A stretch of 64,000 nucleotides of DNA from Datisca glomerata (GCA_003255025.1 QANY01008995.1:62001-126000); one strand, 5' to 3'. Numbered from the stretch's first letter, positions 11,330 to 24,138 are shown. The notes: a model not told the origin generated them from the letters alone. Numbers and translations: made by a program.

Positions 11330-14105
11330 TAACACCCCATGTTGTTTTAGTAAATAACACTCACACCACCTCTAAGTCTAAAAATACTACTAACTCCCCT
11401 ATGGTTTTTAAGTTAGTATACTCACAACCCTACACAATCTATCACTGTTAAACTCCATTAACTTGCTACTAAAATGACCTAAATAGCCCCAAATTTATAA
11501 AAAAGGGTTTTTTTTGCTAAAGGACACCCCTAGAAAATCTAATTTATAAAATATATCACTAGTCTAATTTTCGCTGATCTATACCCTTGGCCCACCTTCA
11601 ATTCAAAATTATTTAGTGAAATTACTAGATTGTCCTTTCACGAATTTCAAATAACAAAAAAAGAAACAAAACTAACCAAAACCAATTAATTGCATCTATA
11701 TATTTATTTCTCTCTCTCCTGAAGACTCTTCGTCTCCCTATTCTTCTGCAATTTTTTGTTTAAATTTGTTTTTTTATATCAACAATCAATTTATTTATTT
11801 TTCAAAAAGTCATCAATGTGTAGTGTTCTTCCATTTATCTATTTTTTAATTTCGTCATTGCAAATTCAGACTTGGATTTTTGATTTTTCTCAGATTTGTT
11901 TCCATCATTATCTTTTCCATTAACTTTTTCGACTATGTTTGATGTATGATTTTTTCAGTACCCAAACAAGAAAGAATAGCTTAAGAAGAAAAAAATAGGT
12001 ATTTCGTTTAGAAAAAATGAGTGTCGTGTAATCATCATATAGTGTACATGTTAACTACACGATCATCGTGTATACTACACATGTAATGTACCACATCGTG
12101 TAATGCACATGATGACACGATCGTCGTGTAGCCAACATTTAGTGTACATTATGGAGGTTGAGTGTTTAAGAAGAATAAATTGACATTTGATTTGATGTTA
12201 GGTAAGAAGGATATTGGGGGGAAGAATGAAGAAAAGACAAGTGGATGGTTGGCTATGAGTATCATTATGACTACACGACTGTCGTGCAGTCATTGTGTAC
12301 ACTACACATGTAATATATTTATTGAAATATAAATAAATATGGAGATTGACTGTTGAAGAAAAATGAATTGACGTGTGATTTGATGCTGTGTAAGAAGGGC
12401 ATTTGAGGAAAATAATGAAGAAAAGGTAAGTGATCGTGTAGACTACACAATGGATATATGAGCATCGTGTAGTAATCCTGTAAACTACATTATGGGTGCA
12501 CGAGCATCATGTAGACTACATGATGGGTACGCAGGCATTGTGTAGACTACATGATGGGTACGCAGGCATTGTGTAGACTATATGATGGGTACACGAGCGT
12601 CGTGTACCCCTTCTCTCTCGATGTTCTTTCTCTTTCTCAACGTCCTGTTTTTCTCTCTATGTTCTACGTTCTGTCGTTATGTCATTCTCTCTCTCTCTAC
12701 GTTCTCTCTCAAATTTACAAAACCCAGCAAAATTAACAAAACCTATAAAAATTAACAAAACCCATTAATATTAACAAACGTTAACAAAATCCATAAAAAT
12801 TAATACAACCATTAAAATTAACATAAATCATTCCCTCTTTACAGTTTCTCTTTCTACATTCTATCTCTATCTACCATTTTTGTTGTGTTTAGTTTTTAGG
12901 AAAATGAGTTTTTAGGAGAGAGATAGATGAAGATGGAGTGTGTGAGCTAGCGTGTAAGAAAGACAATGGATAAAAAAGAGAGAAAAAGTGAGGGGAACGT
13001 GAGTCACGGGTATAAATTAGTCAAAATTAGGGTAAAAATATATTTTTTGTAAATTCAGTTATCTAGGGGTATAATTTAAAAAAAACCTTTAAAAAATTCT
13101 TCAAAAGTCAAAATCTTCGAGCCAGTATGTTATGATGATGAAATAGTACTTGAAGATTTAAGTTCAAGAAACCCAATATCGTGTGAAGTGTTCTCATCAG
13201 CTTTAAAAAAATCCAAAATTCCTCTCTGAAGATGGCCCTCGCTTCAAAGTACTCGTTAAGAATCACAGAGACATATGTTACAATCACCATTTTTTTGCCT
13301 AAAATGAGCTTTCTTCTTAGCAAGACTTCAACAATGTTATAATTATATGTAATTCTTTTTTTAAAAAAAGAGAAGGAACGGACCTCCGTTCGACAACCCC
13401 AAGCTCATTCGATTAAAGAAAACCCACAAACTCATTGACTTAGCTTCAACAGAACCCACCTCTGCGTCATCCAGCGAGAAATGCTAATTAACCTAACCCT
13501 TATAGCACCCAAGACATTTCACCGTCATCCTTCACCATCGGCTTTCTGATTTTCTACCCTCTGATGAAGAAGTTTAGTTTTTTGAGTGTCTGTCCAGGAC
13601 AAGGTTTGTCGTGGGTCTCCGTTATGGCTTCATCCGACATGGGTACGTCTGTCGTGAGGGTTTGTACTTCATGGGTTTTTCTGTAGTGGGTTCCTCCGTC
13701 GAGGGAGGATTGAATCTGAAGGGGCAATTGAAATCTGAAAAAAAAAAAAAAGAGATGAATGGGATGGAAACTGAAAAAAAAAAGTTTTTCTTTCTTATAA
13801 CTTTTCAAATTTTAGCTTTCCTTCTTCATCTCCCCTTTCATCGATAAAATCTCGTTCGTGGTCACGTCAATAGTGTCGAAATCACTTCTGAGCCGCTCCT
13901 ATGGTGCGACGGAGGAAATCGGTGGGATGAGGGGTTCTCATGATCTTGGCATAAGTTTTTGACTTCTGAAGATTTTAGAAGAATTCGAGGTCATTTGTCT
14001 AATTTTAGTAAGTTAACAAGTTACCTGTCATTGAGGTCATTGAGAGAGTAAAATGTGTCAGTGTATTAACTTAAAAATCACAGAGGCAGAGTAATTTTTT
14101 CCAAA
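11330..14105. mobile_element. MULE-like element with long imperfect inverted ends
   Basis: The left end (~11380-11480, with 'ggtttttaagttagtatact' and 'taacttgctactaaaatgac') matches the reverse complement of the right end (~14095-13990, with 'gatttttaagttaatacact' and 'ttaacttactaaaattag'). The similarity is imperfect and spans roughly 110 bp. The interior holds no recognisable transposase. It carries a 31-bp minisatellite and, at 13400-13960, patches of pyrimidine-rich sequence with short frames only. Long degenerate terminal inverted repeats without a transposase suggest a non-autonomous Mutator-like element. Exact ends and target duplication are not resolved. Confidence 0.4.
12432..12606. 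repeat. 31-bp minisatellite
   Basis: About five to six units of the form tgtagactacatgatgggta + cgcaggcatcg. The two central units (12510-12571) are nearly identical and the outer ones diverge. Related gtgtagt/actacacgat motifs are also scattered at 12025-12140 and 12270-12310. It lies inside the MULE-like element. Confidence 0.75.
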
Positions 14106-14803
14106 ATTATATTCTCTATCAAGCAAGTACACAGCAAGTGAGGTTGAGGCTGCAAAAAGAAATAAACATTTAATTTAAACATATGGATTCACACGTGGAT
14201 TCCAATTCTACTCTTTTTAATTGATACTCCACTATTTTTTCAAAAACAGAAAAACAGAAAAAAAGAAGAAGATTGGTTGCTACAATTTTTCCTTATTTTA
14301 AGAAATTAAAATTATTTATTTAATTGTCCTTTCAATGACACAGAGTGATGCCTTTCCCTTCTTAAAACCTCCCAACATTTGGTCCATTTCCCTTCTCTAC
14401 TTAAGCTCCTAAGCCTCTGTTTTTTCTTCCCATTCCCACTCTTAATAGCTTCCCTTCAAGCTTATAGTTAATTACTCACACCCTCATTTCCAACTAATTC
14501 ATTAGGTACCCACATTTTTTCTGATTAATTTCTTTGTTCTTATTTTTGGGATTTTATTCATATTAATTACTTTTCCTTCTGGGTTTCTATTCACTTTTCT
14601 GTCTCTCATCCTTCCTAAATCATCATTATGTTCCAAATTACAGAGCAATGATATTTCAATAATTTTTATCTTTCCATAGGAATGATTTTTCAATAATTTG
14701 TATCTTTCCATAGGCCTGAAGAGATTGTTTTTTTTTTTCAGATTAAATGATCCAAATGCTTATTTGTTTTTGTTAATTTAAGCAGAAGTGAAACCAGGCC
14801 GCC
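14106..14803 (+). promoter_or_regulatory. Upstream region and probable 5' leader of the HMA gene
   Basis: No TATA box stands out. The pyrimidine-rich 14400-14500 stretch could be leader sequence. A possible leader intron runs from a GT at 14506 (attag|gtaccc) to an AG at 14740-14741 or 14784-14785. Arabidopsis HMA genes are known to have leader introns, but the boundaries here are inference. A 34-bp tandem duplication ('ttcaataattt.tatctttc' units at 14650 and 14684) lies inside the proposed intron. The start codon context is gccgccATGG, a strong plant context. Confidence 0.4.
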
Positions 14804-17800
14804 ATGGCTGGATCAGGAGAAGCAGAAGAGAAGAAGAGAATAGGGAATAAATTGCAGAGAAGCTATTTTGATGTGTTGGGATTGTGTTGTTCCTCAGAAG
14901 TACCTTTGATTGAAAATATCTTGAAGTCTCTTGAAGGTGTTGTGGAAATTTCTGTCATTGTTCCTGCTAGAACTGTCATTGTTGTACATGACAACCTCCT
15001 CATTTCTCAGATTCAAATTGGTAACTCCTCCTCCTCCTCCTTCTTTCTTTTAGTTTAATTTAATTAATTCTTTATTTTCTATGTCATACTTCCAATTTTA
15101 GATCTTTTTTCCGATATATATTATCCACCTCTCATCTGCATTTTTCTTCATTTTACCCATAAAACTGAAATTTTGATAGAAAATTTAACGTCATACATGA
15201 AACTACGTTTTGAAAATACGTGTTTGCGAGAATGTGAAGTTACATAAGGTAATTTTATGTTACTGAATACTATGAACTTTATAGATATATAAAATATAAG
15301 ATAATTTTACAGTATAACTCCCGTACGATGTTTATATTTGAGATGTTTATATATATATATTAGTTGTCATTTACGATGCTTCTATGTATTCAATCAATTT
15401 AAAATATACATATAATTTTAAATTATTAATAACTTTGAAATAAATACACTATCATCTTTAAAATTATTCTACATCTAAACTGAAAGTGAAATAATAATAA
15501 TAATAATAGTTTATTTATAATATTAAAATTTTAGTGCTATTTAAATAGCATAGGAAATAATTTTATTTTACCAATTTATCATATTTTTAAGAAATAATTA
15601 TATCATGTCTAAAGACAGTTTCTTTCAAAATATATTAATGTCTTTCTACAATTTTATGTATATGAATTTCCATATTACTGATAACATAAATGTTACAGAA
15701 TAATTAATTTATAAATTTATAACGAACAAATCATTATTGACTTATAATTAAATATTAGTTATAAAATATCTTGAAATCAATATATGTATATTCATATCTC
15801 TAATTACTTAAGATTATCAAAATATTTTAATTTACTAACTATAAGTAAATTATTATTGGATAAAATAAAACATTATCAAATGAATTAAATGAGAAAGGAG
15901 ATGAAATATATAATTTATACTATTTTAATAGACTTTAAAGAATAAACATAAGAATCAAAAGTTTTCTGTCAATTTTAATATAATACAAAAATATATAATT
16001 CTTTAACACGTCATCATTATTAAAACATTCTAAAAGGGTGGTACCTTTTAACTATTTATATAGTACAAAACCATTCATCATATATATAGTACAAAAAGTA
16101 TTCATCATATATGTAGTACAAAACCATGTTTAATTAACTTTTTGACACATAATTTGAAATGTACTATCATCACACAATAACGATATACGTCATGGTATCA
16201 CGGCACATGTTATAATTGCTTGAAATACAACAATACATAAAAACATATATATATGCGTATAATTTGTGTTTCATAAAATATCATTTTAATGCGTTCAAGT
16301 TTAGATATAAATTATATTTCATAATATTTCTCATGACCGTTAAAATTAGGTTACCTATTGAATAAATTAGTGATTTTATAATTTTACACTATATTTTGTG
16401 TCGGTGTGACACAGTTAAGGCACTAAATGAAGCAAGATTGGAAGCAAATGTAAGAATGTATGGGAAAGAACATTACAAGAAGAAATGGCCAAGCCCATAT
16501 GCAATAGGAAGTGGAATCTTGCTAGCTCTATCTCTATTGAAATATGTGTATCATCCTATGAAATGGTTGGCTCTTGGTGCTGTTGCTGTTGGTATTCCTC
16601 CTATTGCTTTGAAAACCATTTCTTCTCTTCGCAATTTCAGGATTGATATCAACATTCTTGTTATCATTGCAGGTAACATTTCTCTTTTCAATTTTAAATC
16701 ATATTTCATTTTACTTGTCAATTAAATTTGTTTTGTTGGTGGGTTTGGTGACGATTCAATCCTAAAATTTAGTTCTAATACTAGTATTTGCTGGTATTAA
16801 ACATGCAAGAAAAAAATTTATTCCCTAAATCAGTGACGTTTTCTCCCTCACTTATAAACTCAACACTAGTATTTTAGATAACTGATGTGTGATTTATCTT
16901 AAAAAAATATTTTTTCTTTTTAGCTTTTTTTAAACTTCTTTTCTTAAAGAATAAATTAATAATAATTTGAACACTTCTTCCATAAACAATGTATCACAGG
17001 ATTAAAAAACAATGAGGACTTAGATTTGAGCACCATATTTGAGGTGAAATGTCGTTAAAAGTGGAGATTACCGAGGAAAAACGCACTTGCTTAATTTCAT
17101 GCCACAAGTACGAGTGAAATTATTTTATCTAACTCAAAATGATCGATTCGGTTAAAAAATAAGAGAACTGAAATTTTAGATCAGTTTAAAATTTTTAGGG
17201 TTTTCGAACCAAACAAAAACATTAAATTTATATTAATTTTTTATTTTTATATATAATTTCAAATAAAATCAAACTGAACCGAACTGAAATAAAACTTTGA
17301 TTTTATATTCTTTTCAATAATATCATTTAAAATTTGTTTTTAATTAATAATACCGAACCGAACATAAACTCACGGTTCGGTTTGATTTTATTGCCGAACC
17401 AAAGTTTTGGTTCGGTCAGATTTTCGTCAAAAAAATGATCAAACTGAATCGTGAACACCCTACCCTAAGAAATAAAAAAAATGTAATGCATGTGACAATT
17501 AAACTACATAAAAATAATGTATCTTGTTTTATTTTTGTGTCAGAAGTGTAAACTAAGTTGAAAGTGAAATTATTTTAAGTTCTTCCACTATTTTTTTGAG
17601 AAATGTATAAATTCTCTATTTTAAACTATCAATAATTCTACGTTGATCAAGTAATCGACTAAATTTTAATAACTAACTAACGTGATGGTTATTTTGTCAA
17701 ATCAATTTAATGAGTCATCAAATATCAAATTATAAATGATTATCATATAATTTAATCACTTAAAATTTAATCAATTGCTTGATCACTATAAAATTATTCT

Positions 17801-20800
17801 TAAAACTATATTGTGACTTTATAAAAACAAAGAGGTAGTCTAACAGGTAACATGTTGTGGTATGACAGTGGTAGGAACAATTGCAATGAACGACTACATA
17901 GAAGCTGGCACCATTGTTTTTCTCTTCGCCATTGCTGAATGGCTCGAGTCCAGGGCAGGTTACAAGGTTATTATTATTATTATTATTATTTTGTTTAACA
18001 TTTCACCTTCTACATTCAGATTCACATTTTCATTTCATTTATGTATTTTCAAGTTATATTTGCTCGGACAAAAAAGTACTCATAAATTCAAATATTAGTA
18101 CCATTTTAAATAATTAGTCGAAAAATATGTGTTTTTAAGTAACTTAAAATATAAGTTGAATTTTTGAAATAAATACATTATCTCTCGAAAATTATAAATA
18201 AGATTATTTTTCTTATAATATTATTAAACTTTTATTATATAGCATTGCGATTTAAATAATAAAGAAAATGATTACTCATCAATTTTCAGATTATGTTATA
18301 TTGAGAGATAATTTATCTTATTAGAAAATATTTTTCTCAATTCATTTATATAAAATACTGTGAAAAGTAATCCCAAACTCATTGAAATTGATTTTTATGG
18401 ATATTTAAGTTTCTAATTACATAGCATAATAAAATATTTAATTTTAAAAATTATTAATAAACAAATTATTATTCAATAGAAAATATTATCCCATTATATG
18501 AATTATAATTAATAAATGATAAAAGTTATGAAAACTCTAAATTATAATATATATTTAATGAGTCTTAGAGATTAAAAAAGAGAATAAAAAATTTCTCTCG
18601 TTTAACTCCATTTTAATATAGTAAGGTAAGATTTATTTTCCAATTTCTCTGATAATTAATCTCATTTATATATTTTTACTTGCTCAAAAAAAATAATCTC
18701 ATTATATTATCACTTCAATTTTAAAAATAAGTTTACTAATCACATTAATTCTAAATTTAATAAAAGTATATACTAAAACTCTTATTTAAATATTCTACTG
18801 CTTAACATGCTTTTGGATATTAAAATTATTTTAGAAAACATCATTTTCCCCTTTGTTTTCTATTTTTCTCGACATTATTGTCTCTGCAATTCAGAAAATA
18901 GAATGGAATGGTTTTGATGATGATAAGGTTTAATGAATTGATGATCAGGCAAAGGCAGTAATGTCATCATTGATGAACATAGCGCCTCAAAACGCAGTGA
19001 TTGCGGGAAGCGGCGAAGTGGTGGAGTCGGCGGAGGTGAAAGTGAACACAGTGATAGCCGTAAAGGCAGGTGAAGTAATACCTATTGATGGAGTTGTTGT
19101 TGAAGGCAAATGCGATGTTGATGAGAAAACTCTTACTGGAGAGTCTTTCCCAGTTGCCAAACAATTTGATTCCACTGTTTGGGCTGGTACCATCAATTTA
19201 AATGGTAACTTTTTCTTTCTACTTTTCTTCACCCTCTCTACTGTGTTTTGATGTACAGAGGATGATTTGTTTGTTGGTTTTGTAGGGTATATAAGTGTAA
19301 AGACTACAGCTTTGGCTGAAGAATGTGTGGTGGCTAAAATGGCAAAGCTTGTGGAAGAGGCTCAAAACAATAAATCTAAAACTCAGAGGTTTATTGATAA
19401 ATGTGCTAAATTTTACACCCCAGGTTAGTCTATTTCTTCTTTTGGATTTGCTCTAGCTTATCTCAGTTCAGAATGAGACTAATGGCAATATTATGCAGCG
19501 GTTCTGGTGGTGTCGGCTTGTTTTGCGGTGGTTCCGGTGGCAATGAGAGTTCATAATCGTAACCATTGGTTTCACATGGCTTTAGTTGTTCTAGTAAGTG
19601 CTTGTCCTTGTTCACTTATACTCTCTACTCCGGTCGCAACCTTCTGTGCACTTACAAAAGCAGCTAAAACTGGCCTGCTCATCAAAGGCGGCGACTATCT
19701 CGAAACCCTCGCCAAAATTAAGGTCATCGCTTTTGATAAAACCGGCACCATTACTACAGGTGAATTTGTCATGACCGATTTCCGAGCTTTTCGTGATGAT
19801 GTTAGCTCAACAACTCTGCTTTACTGGTAAGATATATACGTTTCTTTTCTTGTTTCGTGCGTGAATGTTAGATATTGTTGGTCTGAAATCAATCTTATAG
19901 GGTTTCGAGTATCGAGAGCAAATCGAGTCATCCAATGGCGTCCGCGATTATCAGCTACGGAAAATCTCTGTCTATTGATCCTAAACCAGATAATGTGGAG
20001 GAATTTCAAAACTTTCCAGGAGAAGGAGTGTATGGAAAAATAGATGGGAATGAAATTTACATCGGCAACAGAAAGATTGGTGAAAGAGCTGGATGCATGA
20101 CAGGTTTAATTCAGTTGTTTCTAAGAACTTGATTAAGCATTGAATTAGCAAATTGTTTTTCATGAGCCTAATTGTGTTGTCCATTAATCTTAGTTCCCAA
20201 CATTAGTGAGGAAATGAAAGGAGGAAAGACTGTTGGATATATATTTTCTGGAGCCGCATTAGTTGGAACATTTAGTCTTTCTGATGCTTGTCGATCGGGA
20301 GTCGAGGAGGCAATCAAAGAGCTCAAATCATATGGCATAAAAACTGCTATGCTTACGGGAGATTGCCATGGTGCCGCAATGCATGCCCAAGAACAGGTGT
20401 TCTTTATCTCAATAAGTAATTTTACGTTTCCTCTGATAACCTTTTCAATCACTCTTAGCATTGTCTTATGCCGTATGACTCCTTAATGGACAGATAGAAA
20501 ATGCTCTAGAAGTAATCCATGCAGAACTCTTACCAGAAGACAAGGCGAAAATCATCAATGACTTAAAGAAGGAGGGACCAACTGCTATGATTGGAGATGG
20601 TGTGAATGACGCCCCGGCATTAGCTACAGCTGACATTGGAATCTCGATGGGCATATCGGGTTCGGCACTCGCAACAGAAACCGGGCACGTAATTCTCATG
20701 TCAAACGACATTAGGAAAATTCCTAAAGCTATAAAACTAGCTAAAAAAGCTTACAGGAAAGTGTTTGAGAATGTGTTTTTATCATTCACTACTAAGGCAG

Positions 20801-22134
20801 CTATACTTGCGTTAGGATTTGCTGGCCATCCACTGGTGGGTGCAGCAGTTGCTGCTGATACTGGGACCTGTTTACTTGTCATTTTCAATAGCATGCTGCT
20901 TTTGAGAGGAGTTGACAAACATGAAAGAAAACATTCAAAATCTTCCTCCGCAAAATATGTTCATAAACTCCGATGTCGTTTTGGTAACCACGGTTCTTCT
21001 CATGATGATGATCATCATCATGGTGTCCCTAACAGTGATCATCATGTACATAAACATTGCTGTTCTAAGAACAAAGCTCAGAAAGTTTCTCTGCCTCAAC
21101 ATTGTGATTCAAACTCATGTGGGAAAAGTAAATGCGCAGAATCAGTGAAACCTCAAGAGACAAAGCACATCCATGATCATGATTTTCTTCATCATGTCCG
21201 TAAGCATTGTTGTTCTGAGAACAAGGCTCAGAAAGTTTCTCTGTCTCAGAACTGTGCTTCGAATTGTCAATCTCGGTTGTCCGATCATTCTAACTCCTAC
21301 GAGAAGAGTAAATGCGCAAAATCAATGGAACCCCACGAGACAAAGCATATCAACGATCATGAACTTCATCTCGATCATCATGTACGTAAGGTGAAGCATT
21401 GTTGTTCTGGGAATAAGGCTCAGATAGTTTATGTGCCTCAGAATTGTGCTACGAAGTCCAATCATTCCAACTCATGTGAGAAAAGTAAATGCGAGGAATC
21501 AGCGAAAGCCCATCAGACAAAGCACTTTCATGATAATGATCATGATCTTCTTCAACACGCCCATAACCATTGTTGTCCTGAGAAAGCTCCCTTGCCTCAG
21601 AAATGTGCTTCAAAGTGTCAATCCGATCACTCAAACTCGTTTGAGAAAACTAAATGTTCGGGTTTGTTCGAACAACCTGAGGCAAAGCACTATCAAGGAA
21701 GATGTGAGCCTAGCAATAACCATACAGACCTTAAATCTCATACAACTCACAACCATGGTTGCTCAAGATCACCTCATAGTTTGAGCTCAAGCAGAGGAGA
21801 AACACAAAACTGTTGCTCCGAAACCGACATCTCATCCTACGGAGAAGATGGTAAGACTCAGCCTCTTTATACTAGTATAGATATTGATATTGTTATAGAA
21901 CAGTTAGAGTCAGAGGAAAAATGCAAGACATTGGAAAACAGAGAAGGAGAAAGAAGTTGTGGAAGCTGCAGTGCAAAATGTTCAGAATCAGATGGTTATG
22001 TAAATGCTTGCAAGAGTTTGGAGAAGAGAGAAGTGAGGAGTTGTTGCAAAAGCTACATGAAGGAATGCTGTGGAACTCATGATCATTTTGGGTTTGGATT
22101 CGGAGGAGGTTTATCAGAAATTATAACAGAATAA
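14804..22134 (+). CDS. Zn/Cd-exporting P1B-type ATPase, HMA2/HMA4-like
   Basis: Pumps Zn2+/Cd2+ across a membrane using ATP; in plants this clade works in root-to-shoot zinc transfer or vacuolar storage. I derived nine exons with GT-AG joins: 14804-15020, 16415-16672, 17869-17966, 18949-19204, 19286-19423, 19499-19826, 19901-20103, 20194-20396 and 20494-22134 (3342 nt, 1113 residues plus stop, no break). Visible motifs are an N-terminal metal site CCSSE (28-32), actuator TGES (254-257), membrane CPC (358-360), phosphorylation DKTGT (402-406), SHP (H442), TGD (554-556) and GDGVNDAP (601-608). After the last membrane segments (~670-705) comes a ~400-residue Cys/His-rich cytosolic tail with four tandem repeats, as long as in Arabidopsis HMA4 (1172 aa). 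CPC is followed by Ser (Gly in Arabidopsis HMA2/4) and TGD by Cys (usually Asn). Zn versus Cd preference, plasma membrane versus vacuole, and orthology to HMA2, HMA3 or HMA4 cannot be settled here. Confidence 0.96.
15021..16414 (+). other. HMA intron 1
   Basis: 1394 bp between exons 1 and 2 (donor ttg|gtaact, acceptor gacacag|tt). It is very AT-rich and I see no gene or clear transposon in it. Short 'atatatagtacaaaa' repeats occur at 16055-16125. The split codon across the join is Val, giving QI-V-KALN as in Arabidopsis HMA2/4. Confidence 0.85.
16673..17868 (+). other. HMA intron 2 with ccgaacc-rich repeat
   Basis: 1196 bp (donor gcag|gtaaca, acceptor atgacag|tg). At 17260-17460 it holds several forward and inverted ccgaacc/ggttcgg motifs, typical of a dispersed plant repeat or MITE. 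No coding region otherwise. Confidence 0.8.
17967..18948 (+). other. HMA intron 3 with (TTA)n microsatellite
   Basis: 982 bp (donor tacaag|gttatt, acceptor gatcag|gc). The donor GT opens directly into a (tta)8-like microsatellite (17967-17990). The rest is AT-rich with nothing recognisable. The five introns that follow are all 74-97 bp, so the gene is long at the front and compact at the back. Confidence 0.8.
21040..21702 (+). repeat. Four tandem Cys/His repeats in the HMA tail
   Basis: Units start at 21040, 21190, 21376 and 21556 (residues 750, 800, 862 and 922) and are 50, 62, 60 and 49 residues long. The shared order is HH(V/A)(H/R)KHCCS.NKAQ, then (L/V)PQ.C.(S/T)., then S.EKSKC, then ETKH(I/F)HD(H/N)D. 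Each unit carries a CC pair, two or three single Cys and many His, giving a string of likely soft-metal sites. Unit 4 has lost part of the NKAQ segment. An Asp/His run (HDDDHHH, 21001-21021) precedes unit 1, and non-repeat CC pairs follow (e.g. NCCSE, RSCC, ECC). Confidence 0.9.
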
Positions 22135-22400
22135 TTTGCATTTGCATTTTGATCGTTTTTTATTAAATGCTAATACATGTAGATCCTTCAATTTCACATT
22201 AACATTTACAAAAGATTTGACAAAATAGTTGTTGAAAATCGATTGAAGAAAAAGAAAATTCAATCGGTTTTAAGTACATGGTATATTGGTGAATTTGTTC
22301 GATTCCATTGTACAGATTTAAACCAATGTAAAGTTGTGATGTTAATGAAATAATGGTGTTAGATTGTGCATATTTTACTTTGAATAAACTACTTTAAACA
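22135..22400 (+). other. HMA 3' untranslated region, probable poly(A) signal
   Basis: Follows the TAA at 22132-22134. An AATAAA hexamer lies at 22383-22388, and AT-rich near-upstream sequence (aatgaaataatgg, ~22347) fits a plant polyadenylation region. The cleavage site cannot be placed without transcripts. Confidence 0.4.
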
Positions 22401-24138
22401 TTTTTAAGGTTCAATGATCCTGGGACTTATAACCTTCAAGTTAACATTTTTCGAATCAACCTCTCTAAGACTGACTGACATAAATGTTAAATTATTTTAA
22501 AAATATAATTTTGAGATTATAAATGATAAAAAAAATGAACTGATAAAAAAATAAAAGAAAAAAAATGTAAACTATGGAGCTGTGATTCATATTTTTTCCA
22601 TAACTTATAAGATTATAAAATAAATAAATCAATTCAGTCTCGTCAACAATTTTTTATTTAATACTTAAATGGAAAAACTCCAAATCAGAACCCCATTTTC
22701 TGTCTCATCTAGTGCTGTATGCAATCAAGGCAAAGCAATAAAGACCAATTCTCTCCACATACCCATTTAAAAAACTAAAGTACATGAGAGATAATAAATG
22801 ATAGAGAAAAATAAAGAAAATGTGATAAATAAAAAATGAATCAAGGAAAAGAGAAGGGCGCTGATTTTTGGAGAGATTGCTAAGAGGTGTGGTCAGACTT
22901 GCTGCCGCTCTTAATAATTCACACATAAATTATATTTATCATAAAAATGAGTATTATCATATTGAATATATTAAATTATTTTATTATGTAAAACTGACAG
23001 AATCATATTATGGTAATCATTCTTAATAATTTCTCCAACACAACCACTAGCTTCTCTTTAATTCTTCACATAAATACCCAAAGGCTAAGATTCAGTAGAA
23101 GCCAACCATTTTACTCATGCCATAATAGCACCAACAACACCCACTTTCCGTCATCGTCTCTCTTTCTCTCTCTGCCCCTCACTGAAATAAATAATATATT
23201 CTAACATTATTGCAAAACTATCAAAATACATGTCGATTATATTGTAACAAAAACGATAAAAAATTGAGCAAAAACAAAGAATCATTTAACCACAAATTCT
23301 AAAAAGATATATATTTGTGGTGTAAAAATTCAAATACTTGTTCTTTTAGGAAGTGCTATTTGATTAACTATAGGACATTCCACTAGTCAAGTTAGCAGTT
23401 CGGCTTTCATTTTTAAGAAGAGTAATTCTAGAAAAGCTAAGTTATATGCTAAGTTTCAACTTAATGATATCATCATTGTTTACATAAGAGAATATGCTAA
23501 TTTCAATTAGATAGACTTAGGAGTGTACAACCATCCTATCCCATCTGGTTCAGGACATTTTTTATTATTTCGTCTAGATGAGATGAGACAAATACCTTGC
23601 GAACAGTGCATGATAGAACGAAACACGGTTCACACCTTCAAAAAACGTAAAAAGAAATTATCTCATCATGCAAAACTTAAAAGGACATTAATTTTAGTAT
23701 CTTATAACTCAAACTATATGTACCTAGTAGGTAAAGCTGTGCCGCTTAGAGATACCCCTTTCAATACATGATAAAGAAAAATCAAATATGGATATTTGTT
23801 TATATTTTGATCATTTTTTTGTAATCTTTAGATTTATAGTTTTCATGATTTTATTTACTTGTTTAAATGAGTTTTTAAAAAAAATTATGCTTAAAATAAT
23901 TGTACTAATTATGAGACATATTATTTATGAGTAATTTTAGAATATTTTCATTAAGTTTTTTATATGTTTGAAGCCTTATATAGGCTAGTGATTTTATAGT
24001 TTTTATTAATAGAAATTACAGAGTTTTTCTCTGACATTTTTGAAACTTTTGGTATCCTATGAGAATCAATGAAACTTTGATGTTTGTATTTCTAACATTG
24101 GTATGCGTATGTGAGTCAATAGACTGATAGAAGACTGT
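22401..24138. other. Intergenic, nothing recognised
   Basis: AT-rich spacer between the 3' end of the HMA gene and the convergent 3' end of the DUF632 pseudogene. The longest frame (23523-23771, +) has no recognisable motif. No transposon ends found. Confidence 0.5.

Noticed and set aside
18967..19232. - strand frames of 65 and 81 codons inside the HMA gene
   Set aside because: They are antisense shadows of HMA exon 4, with no motif of their own. The same applies to 20168-20711 on the - strand and to the alternative + frames at 20912-21784.
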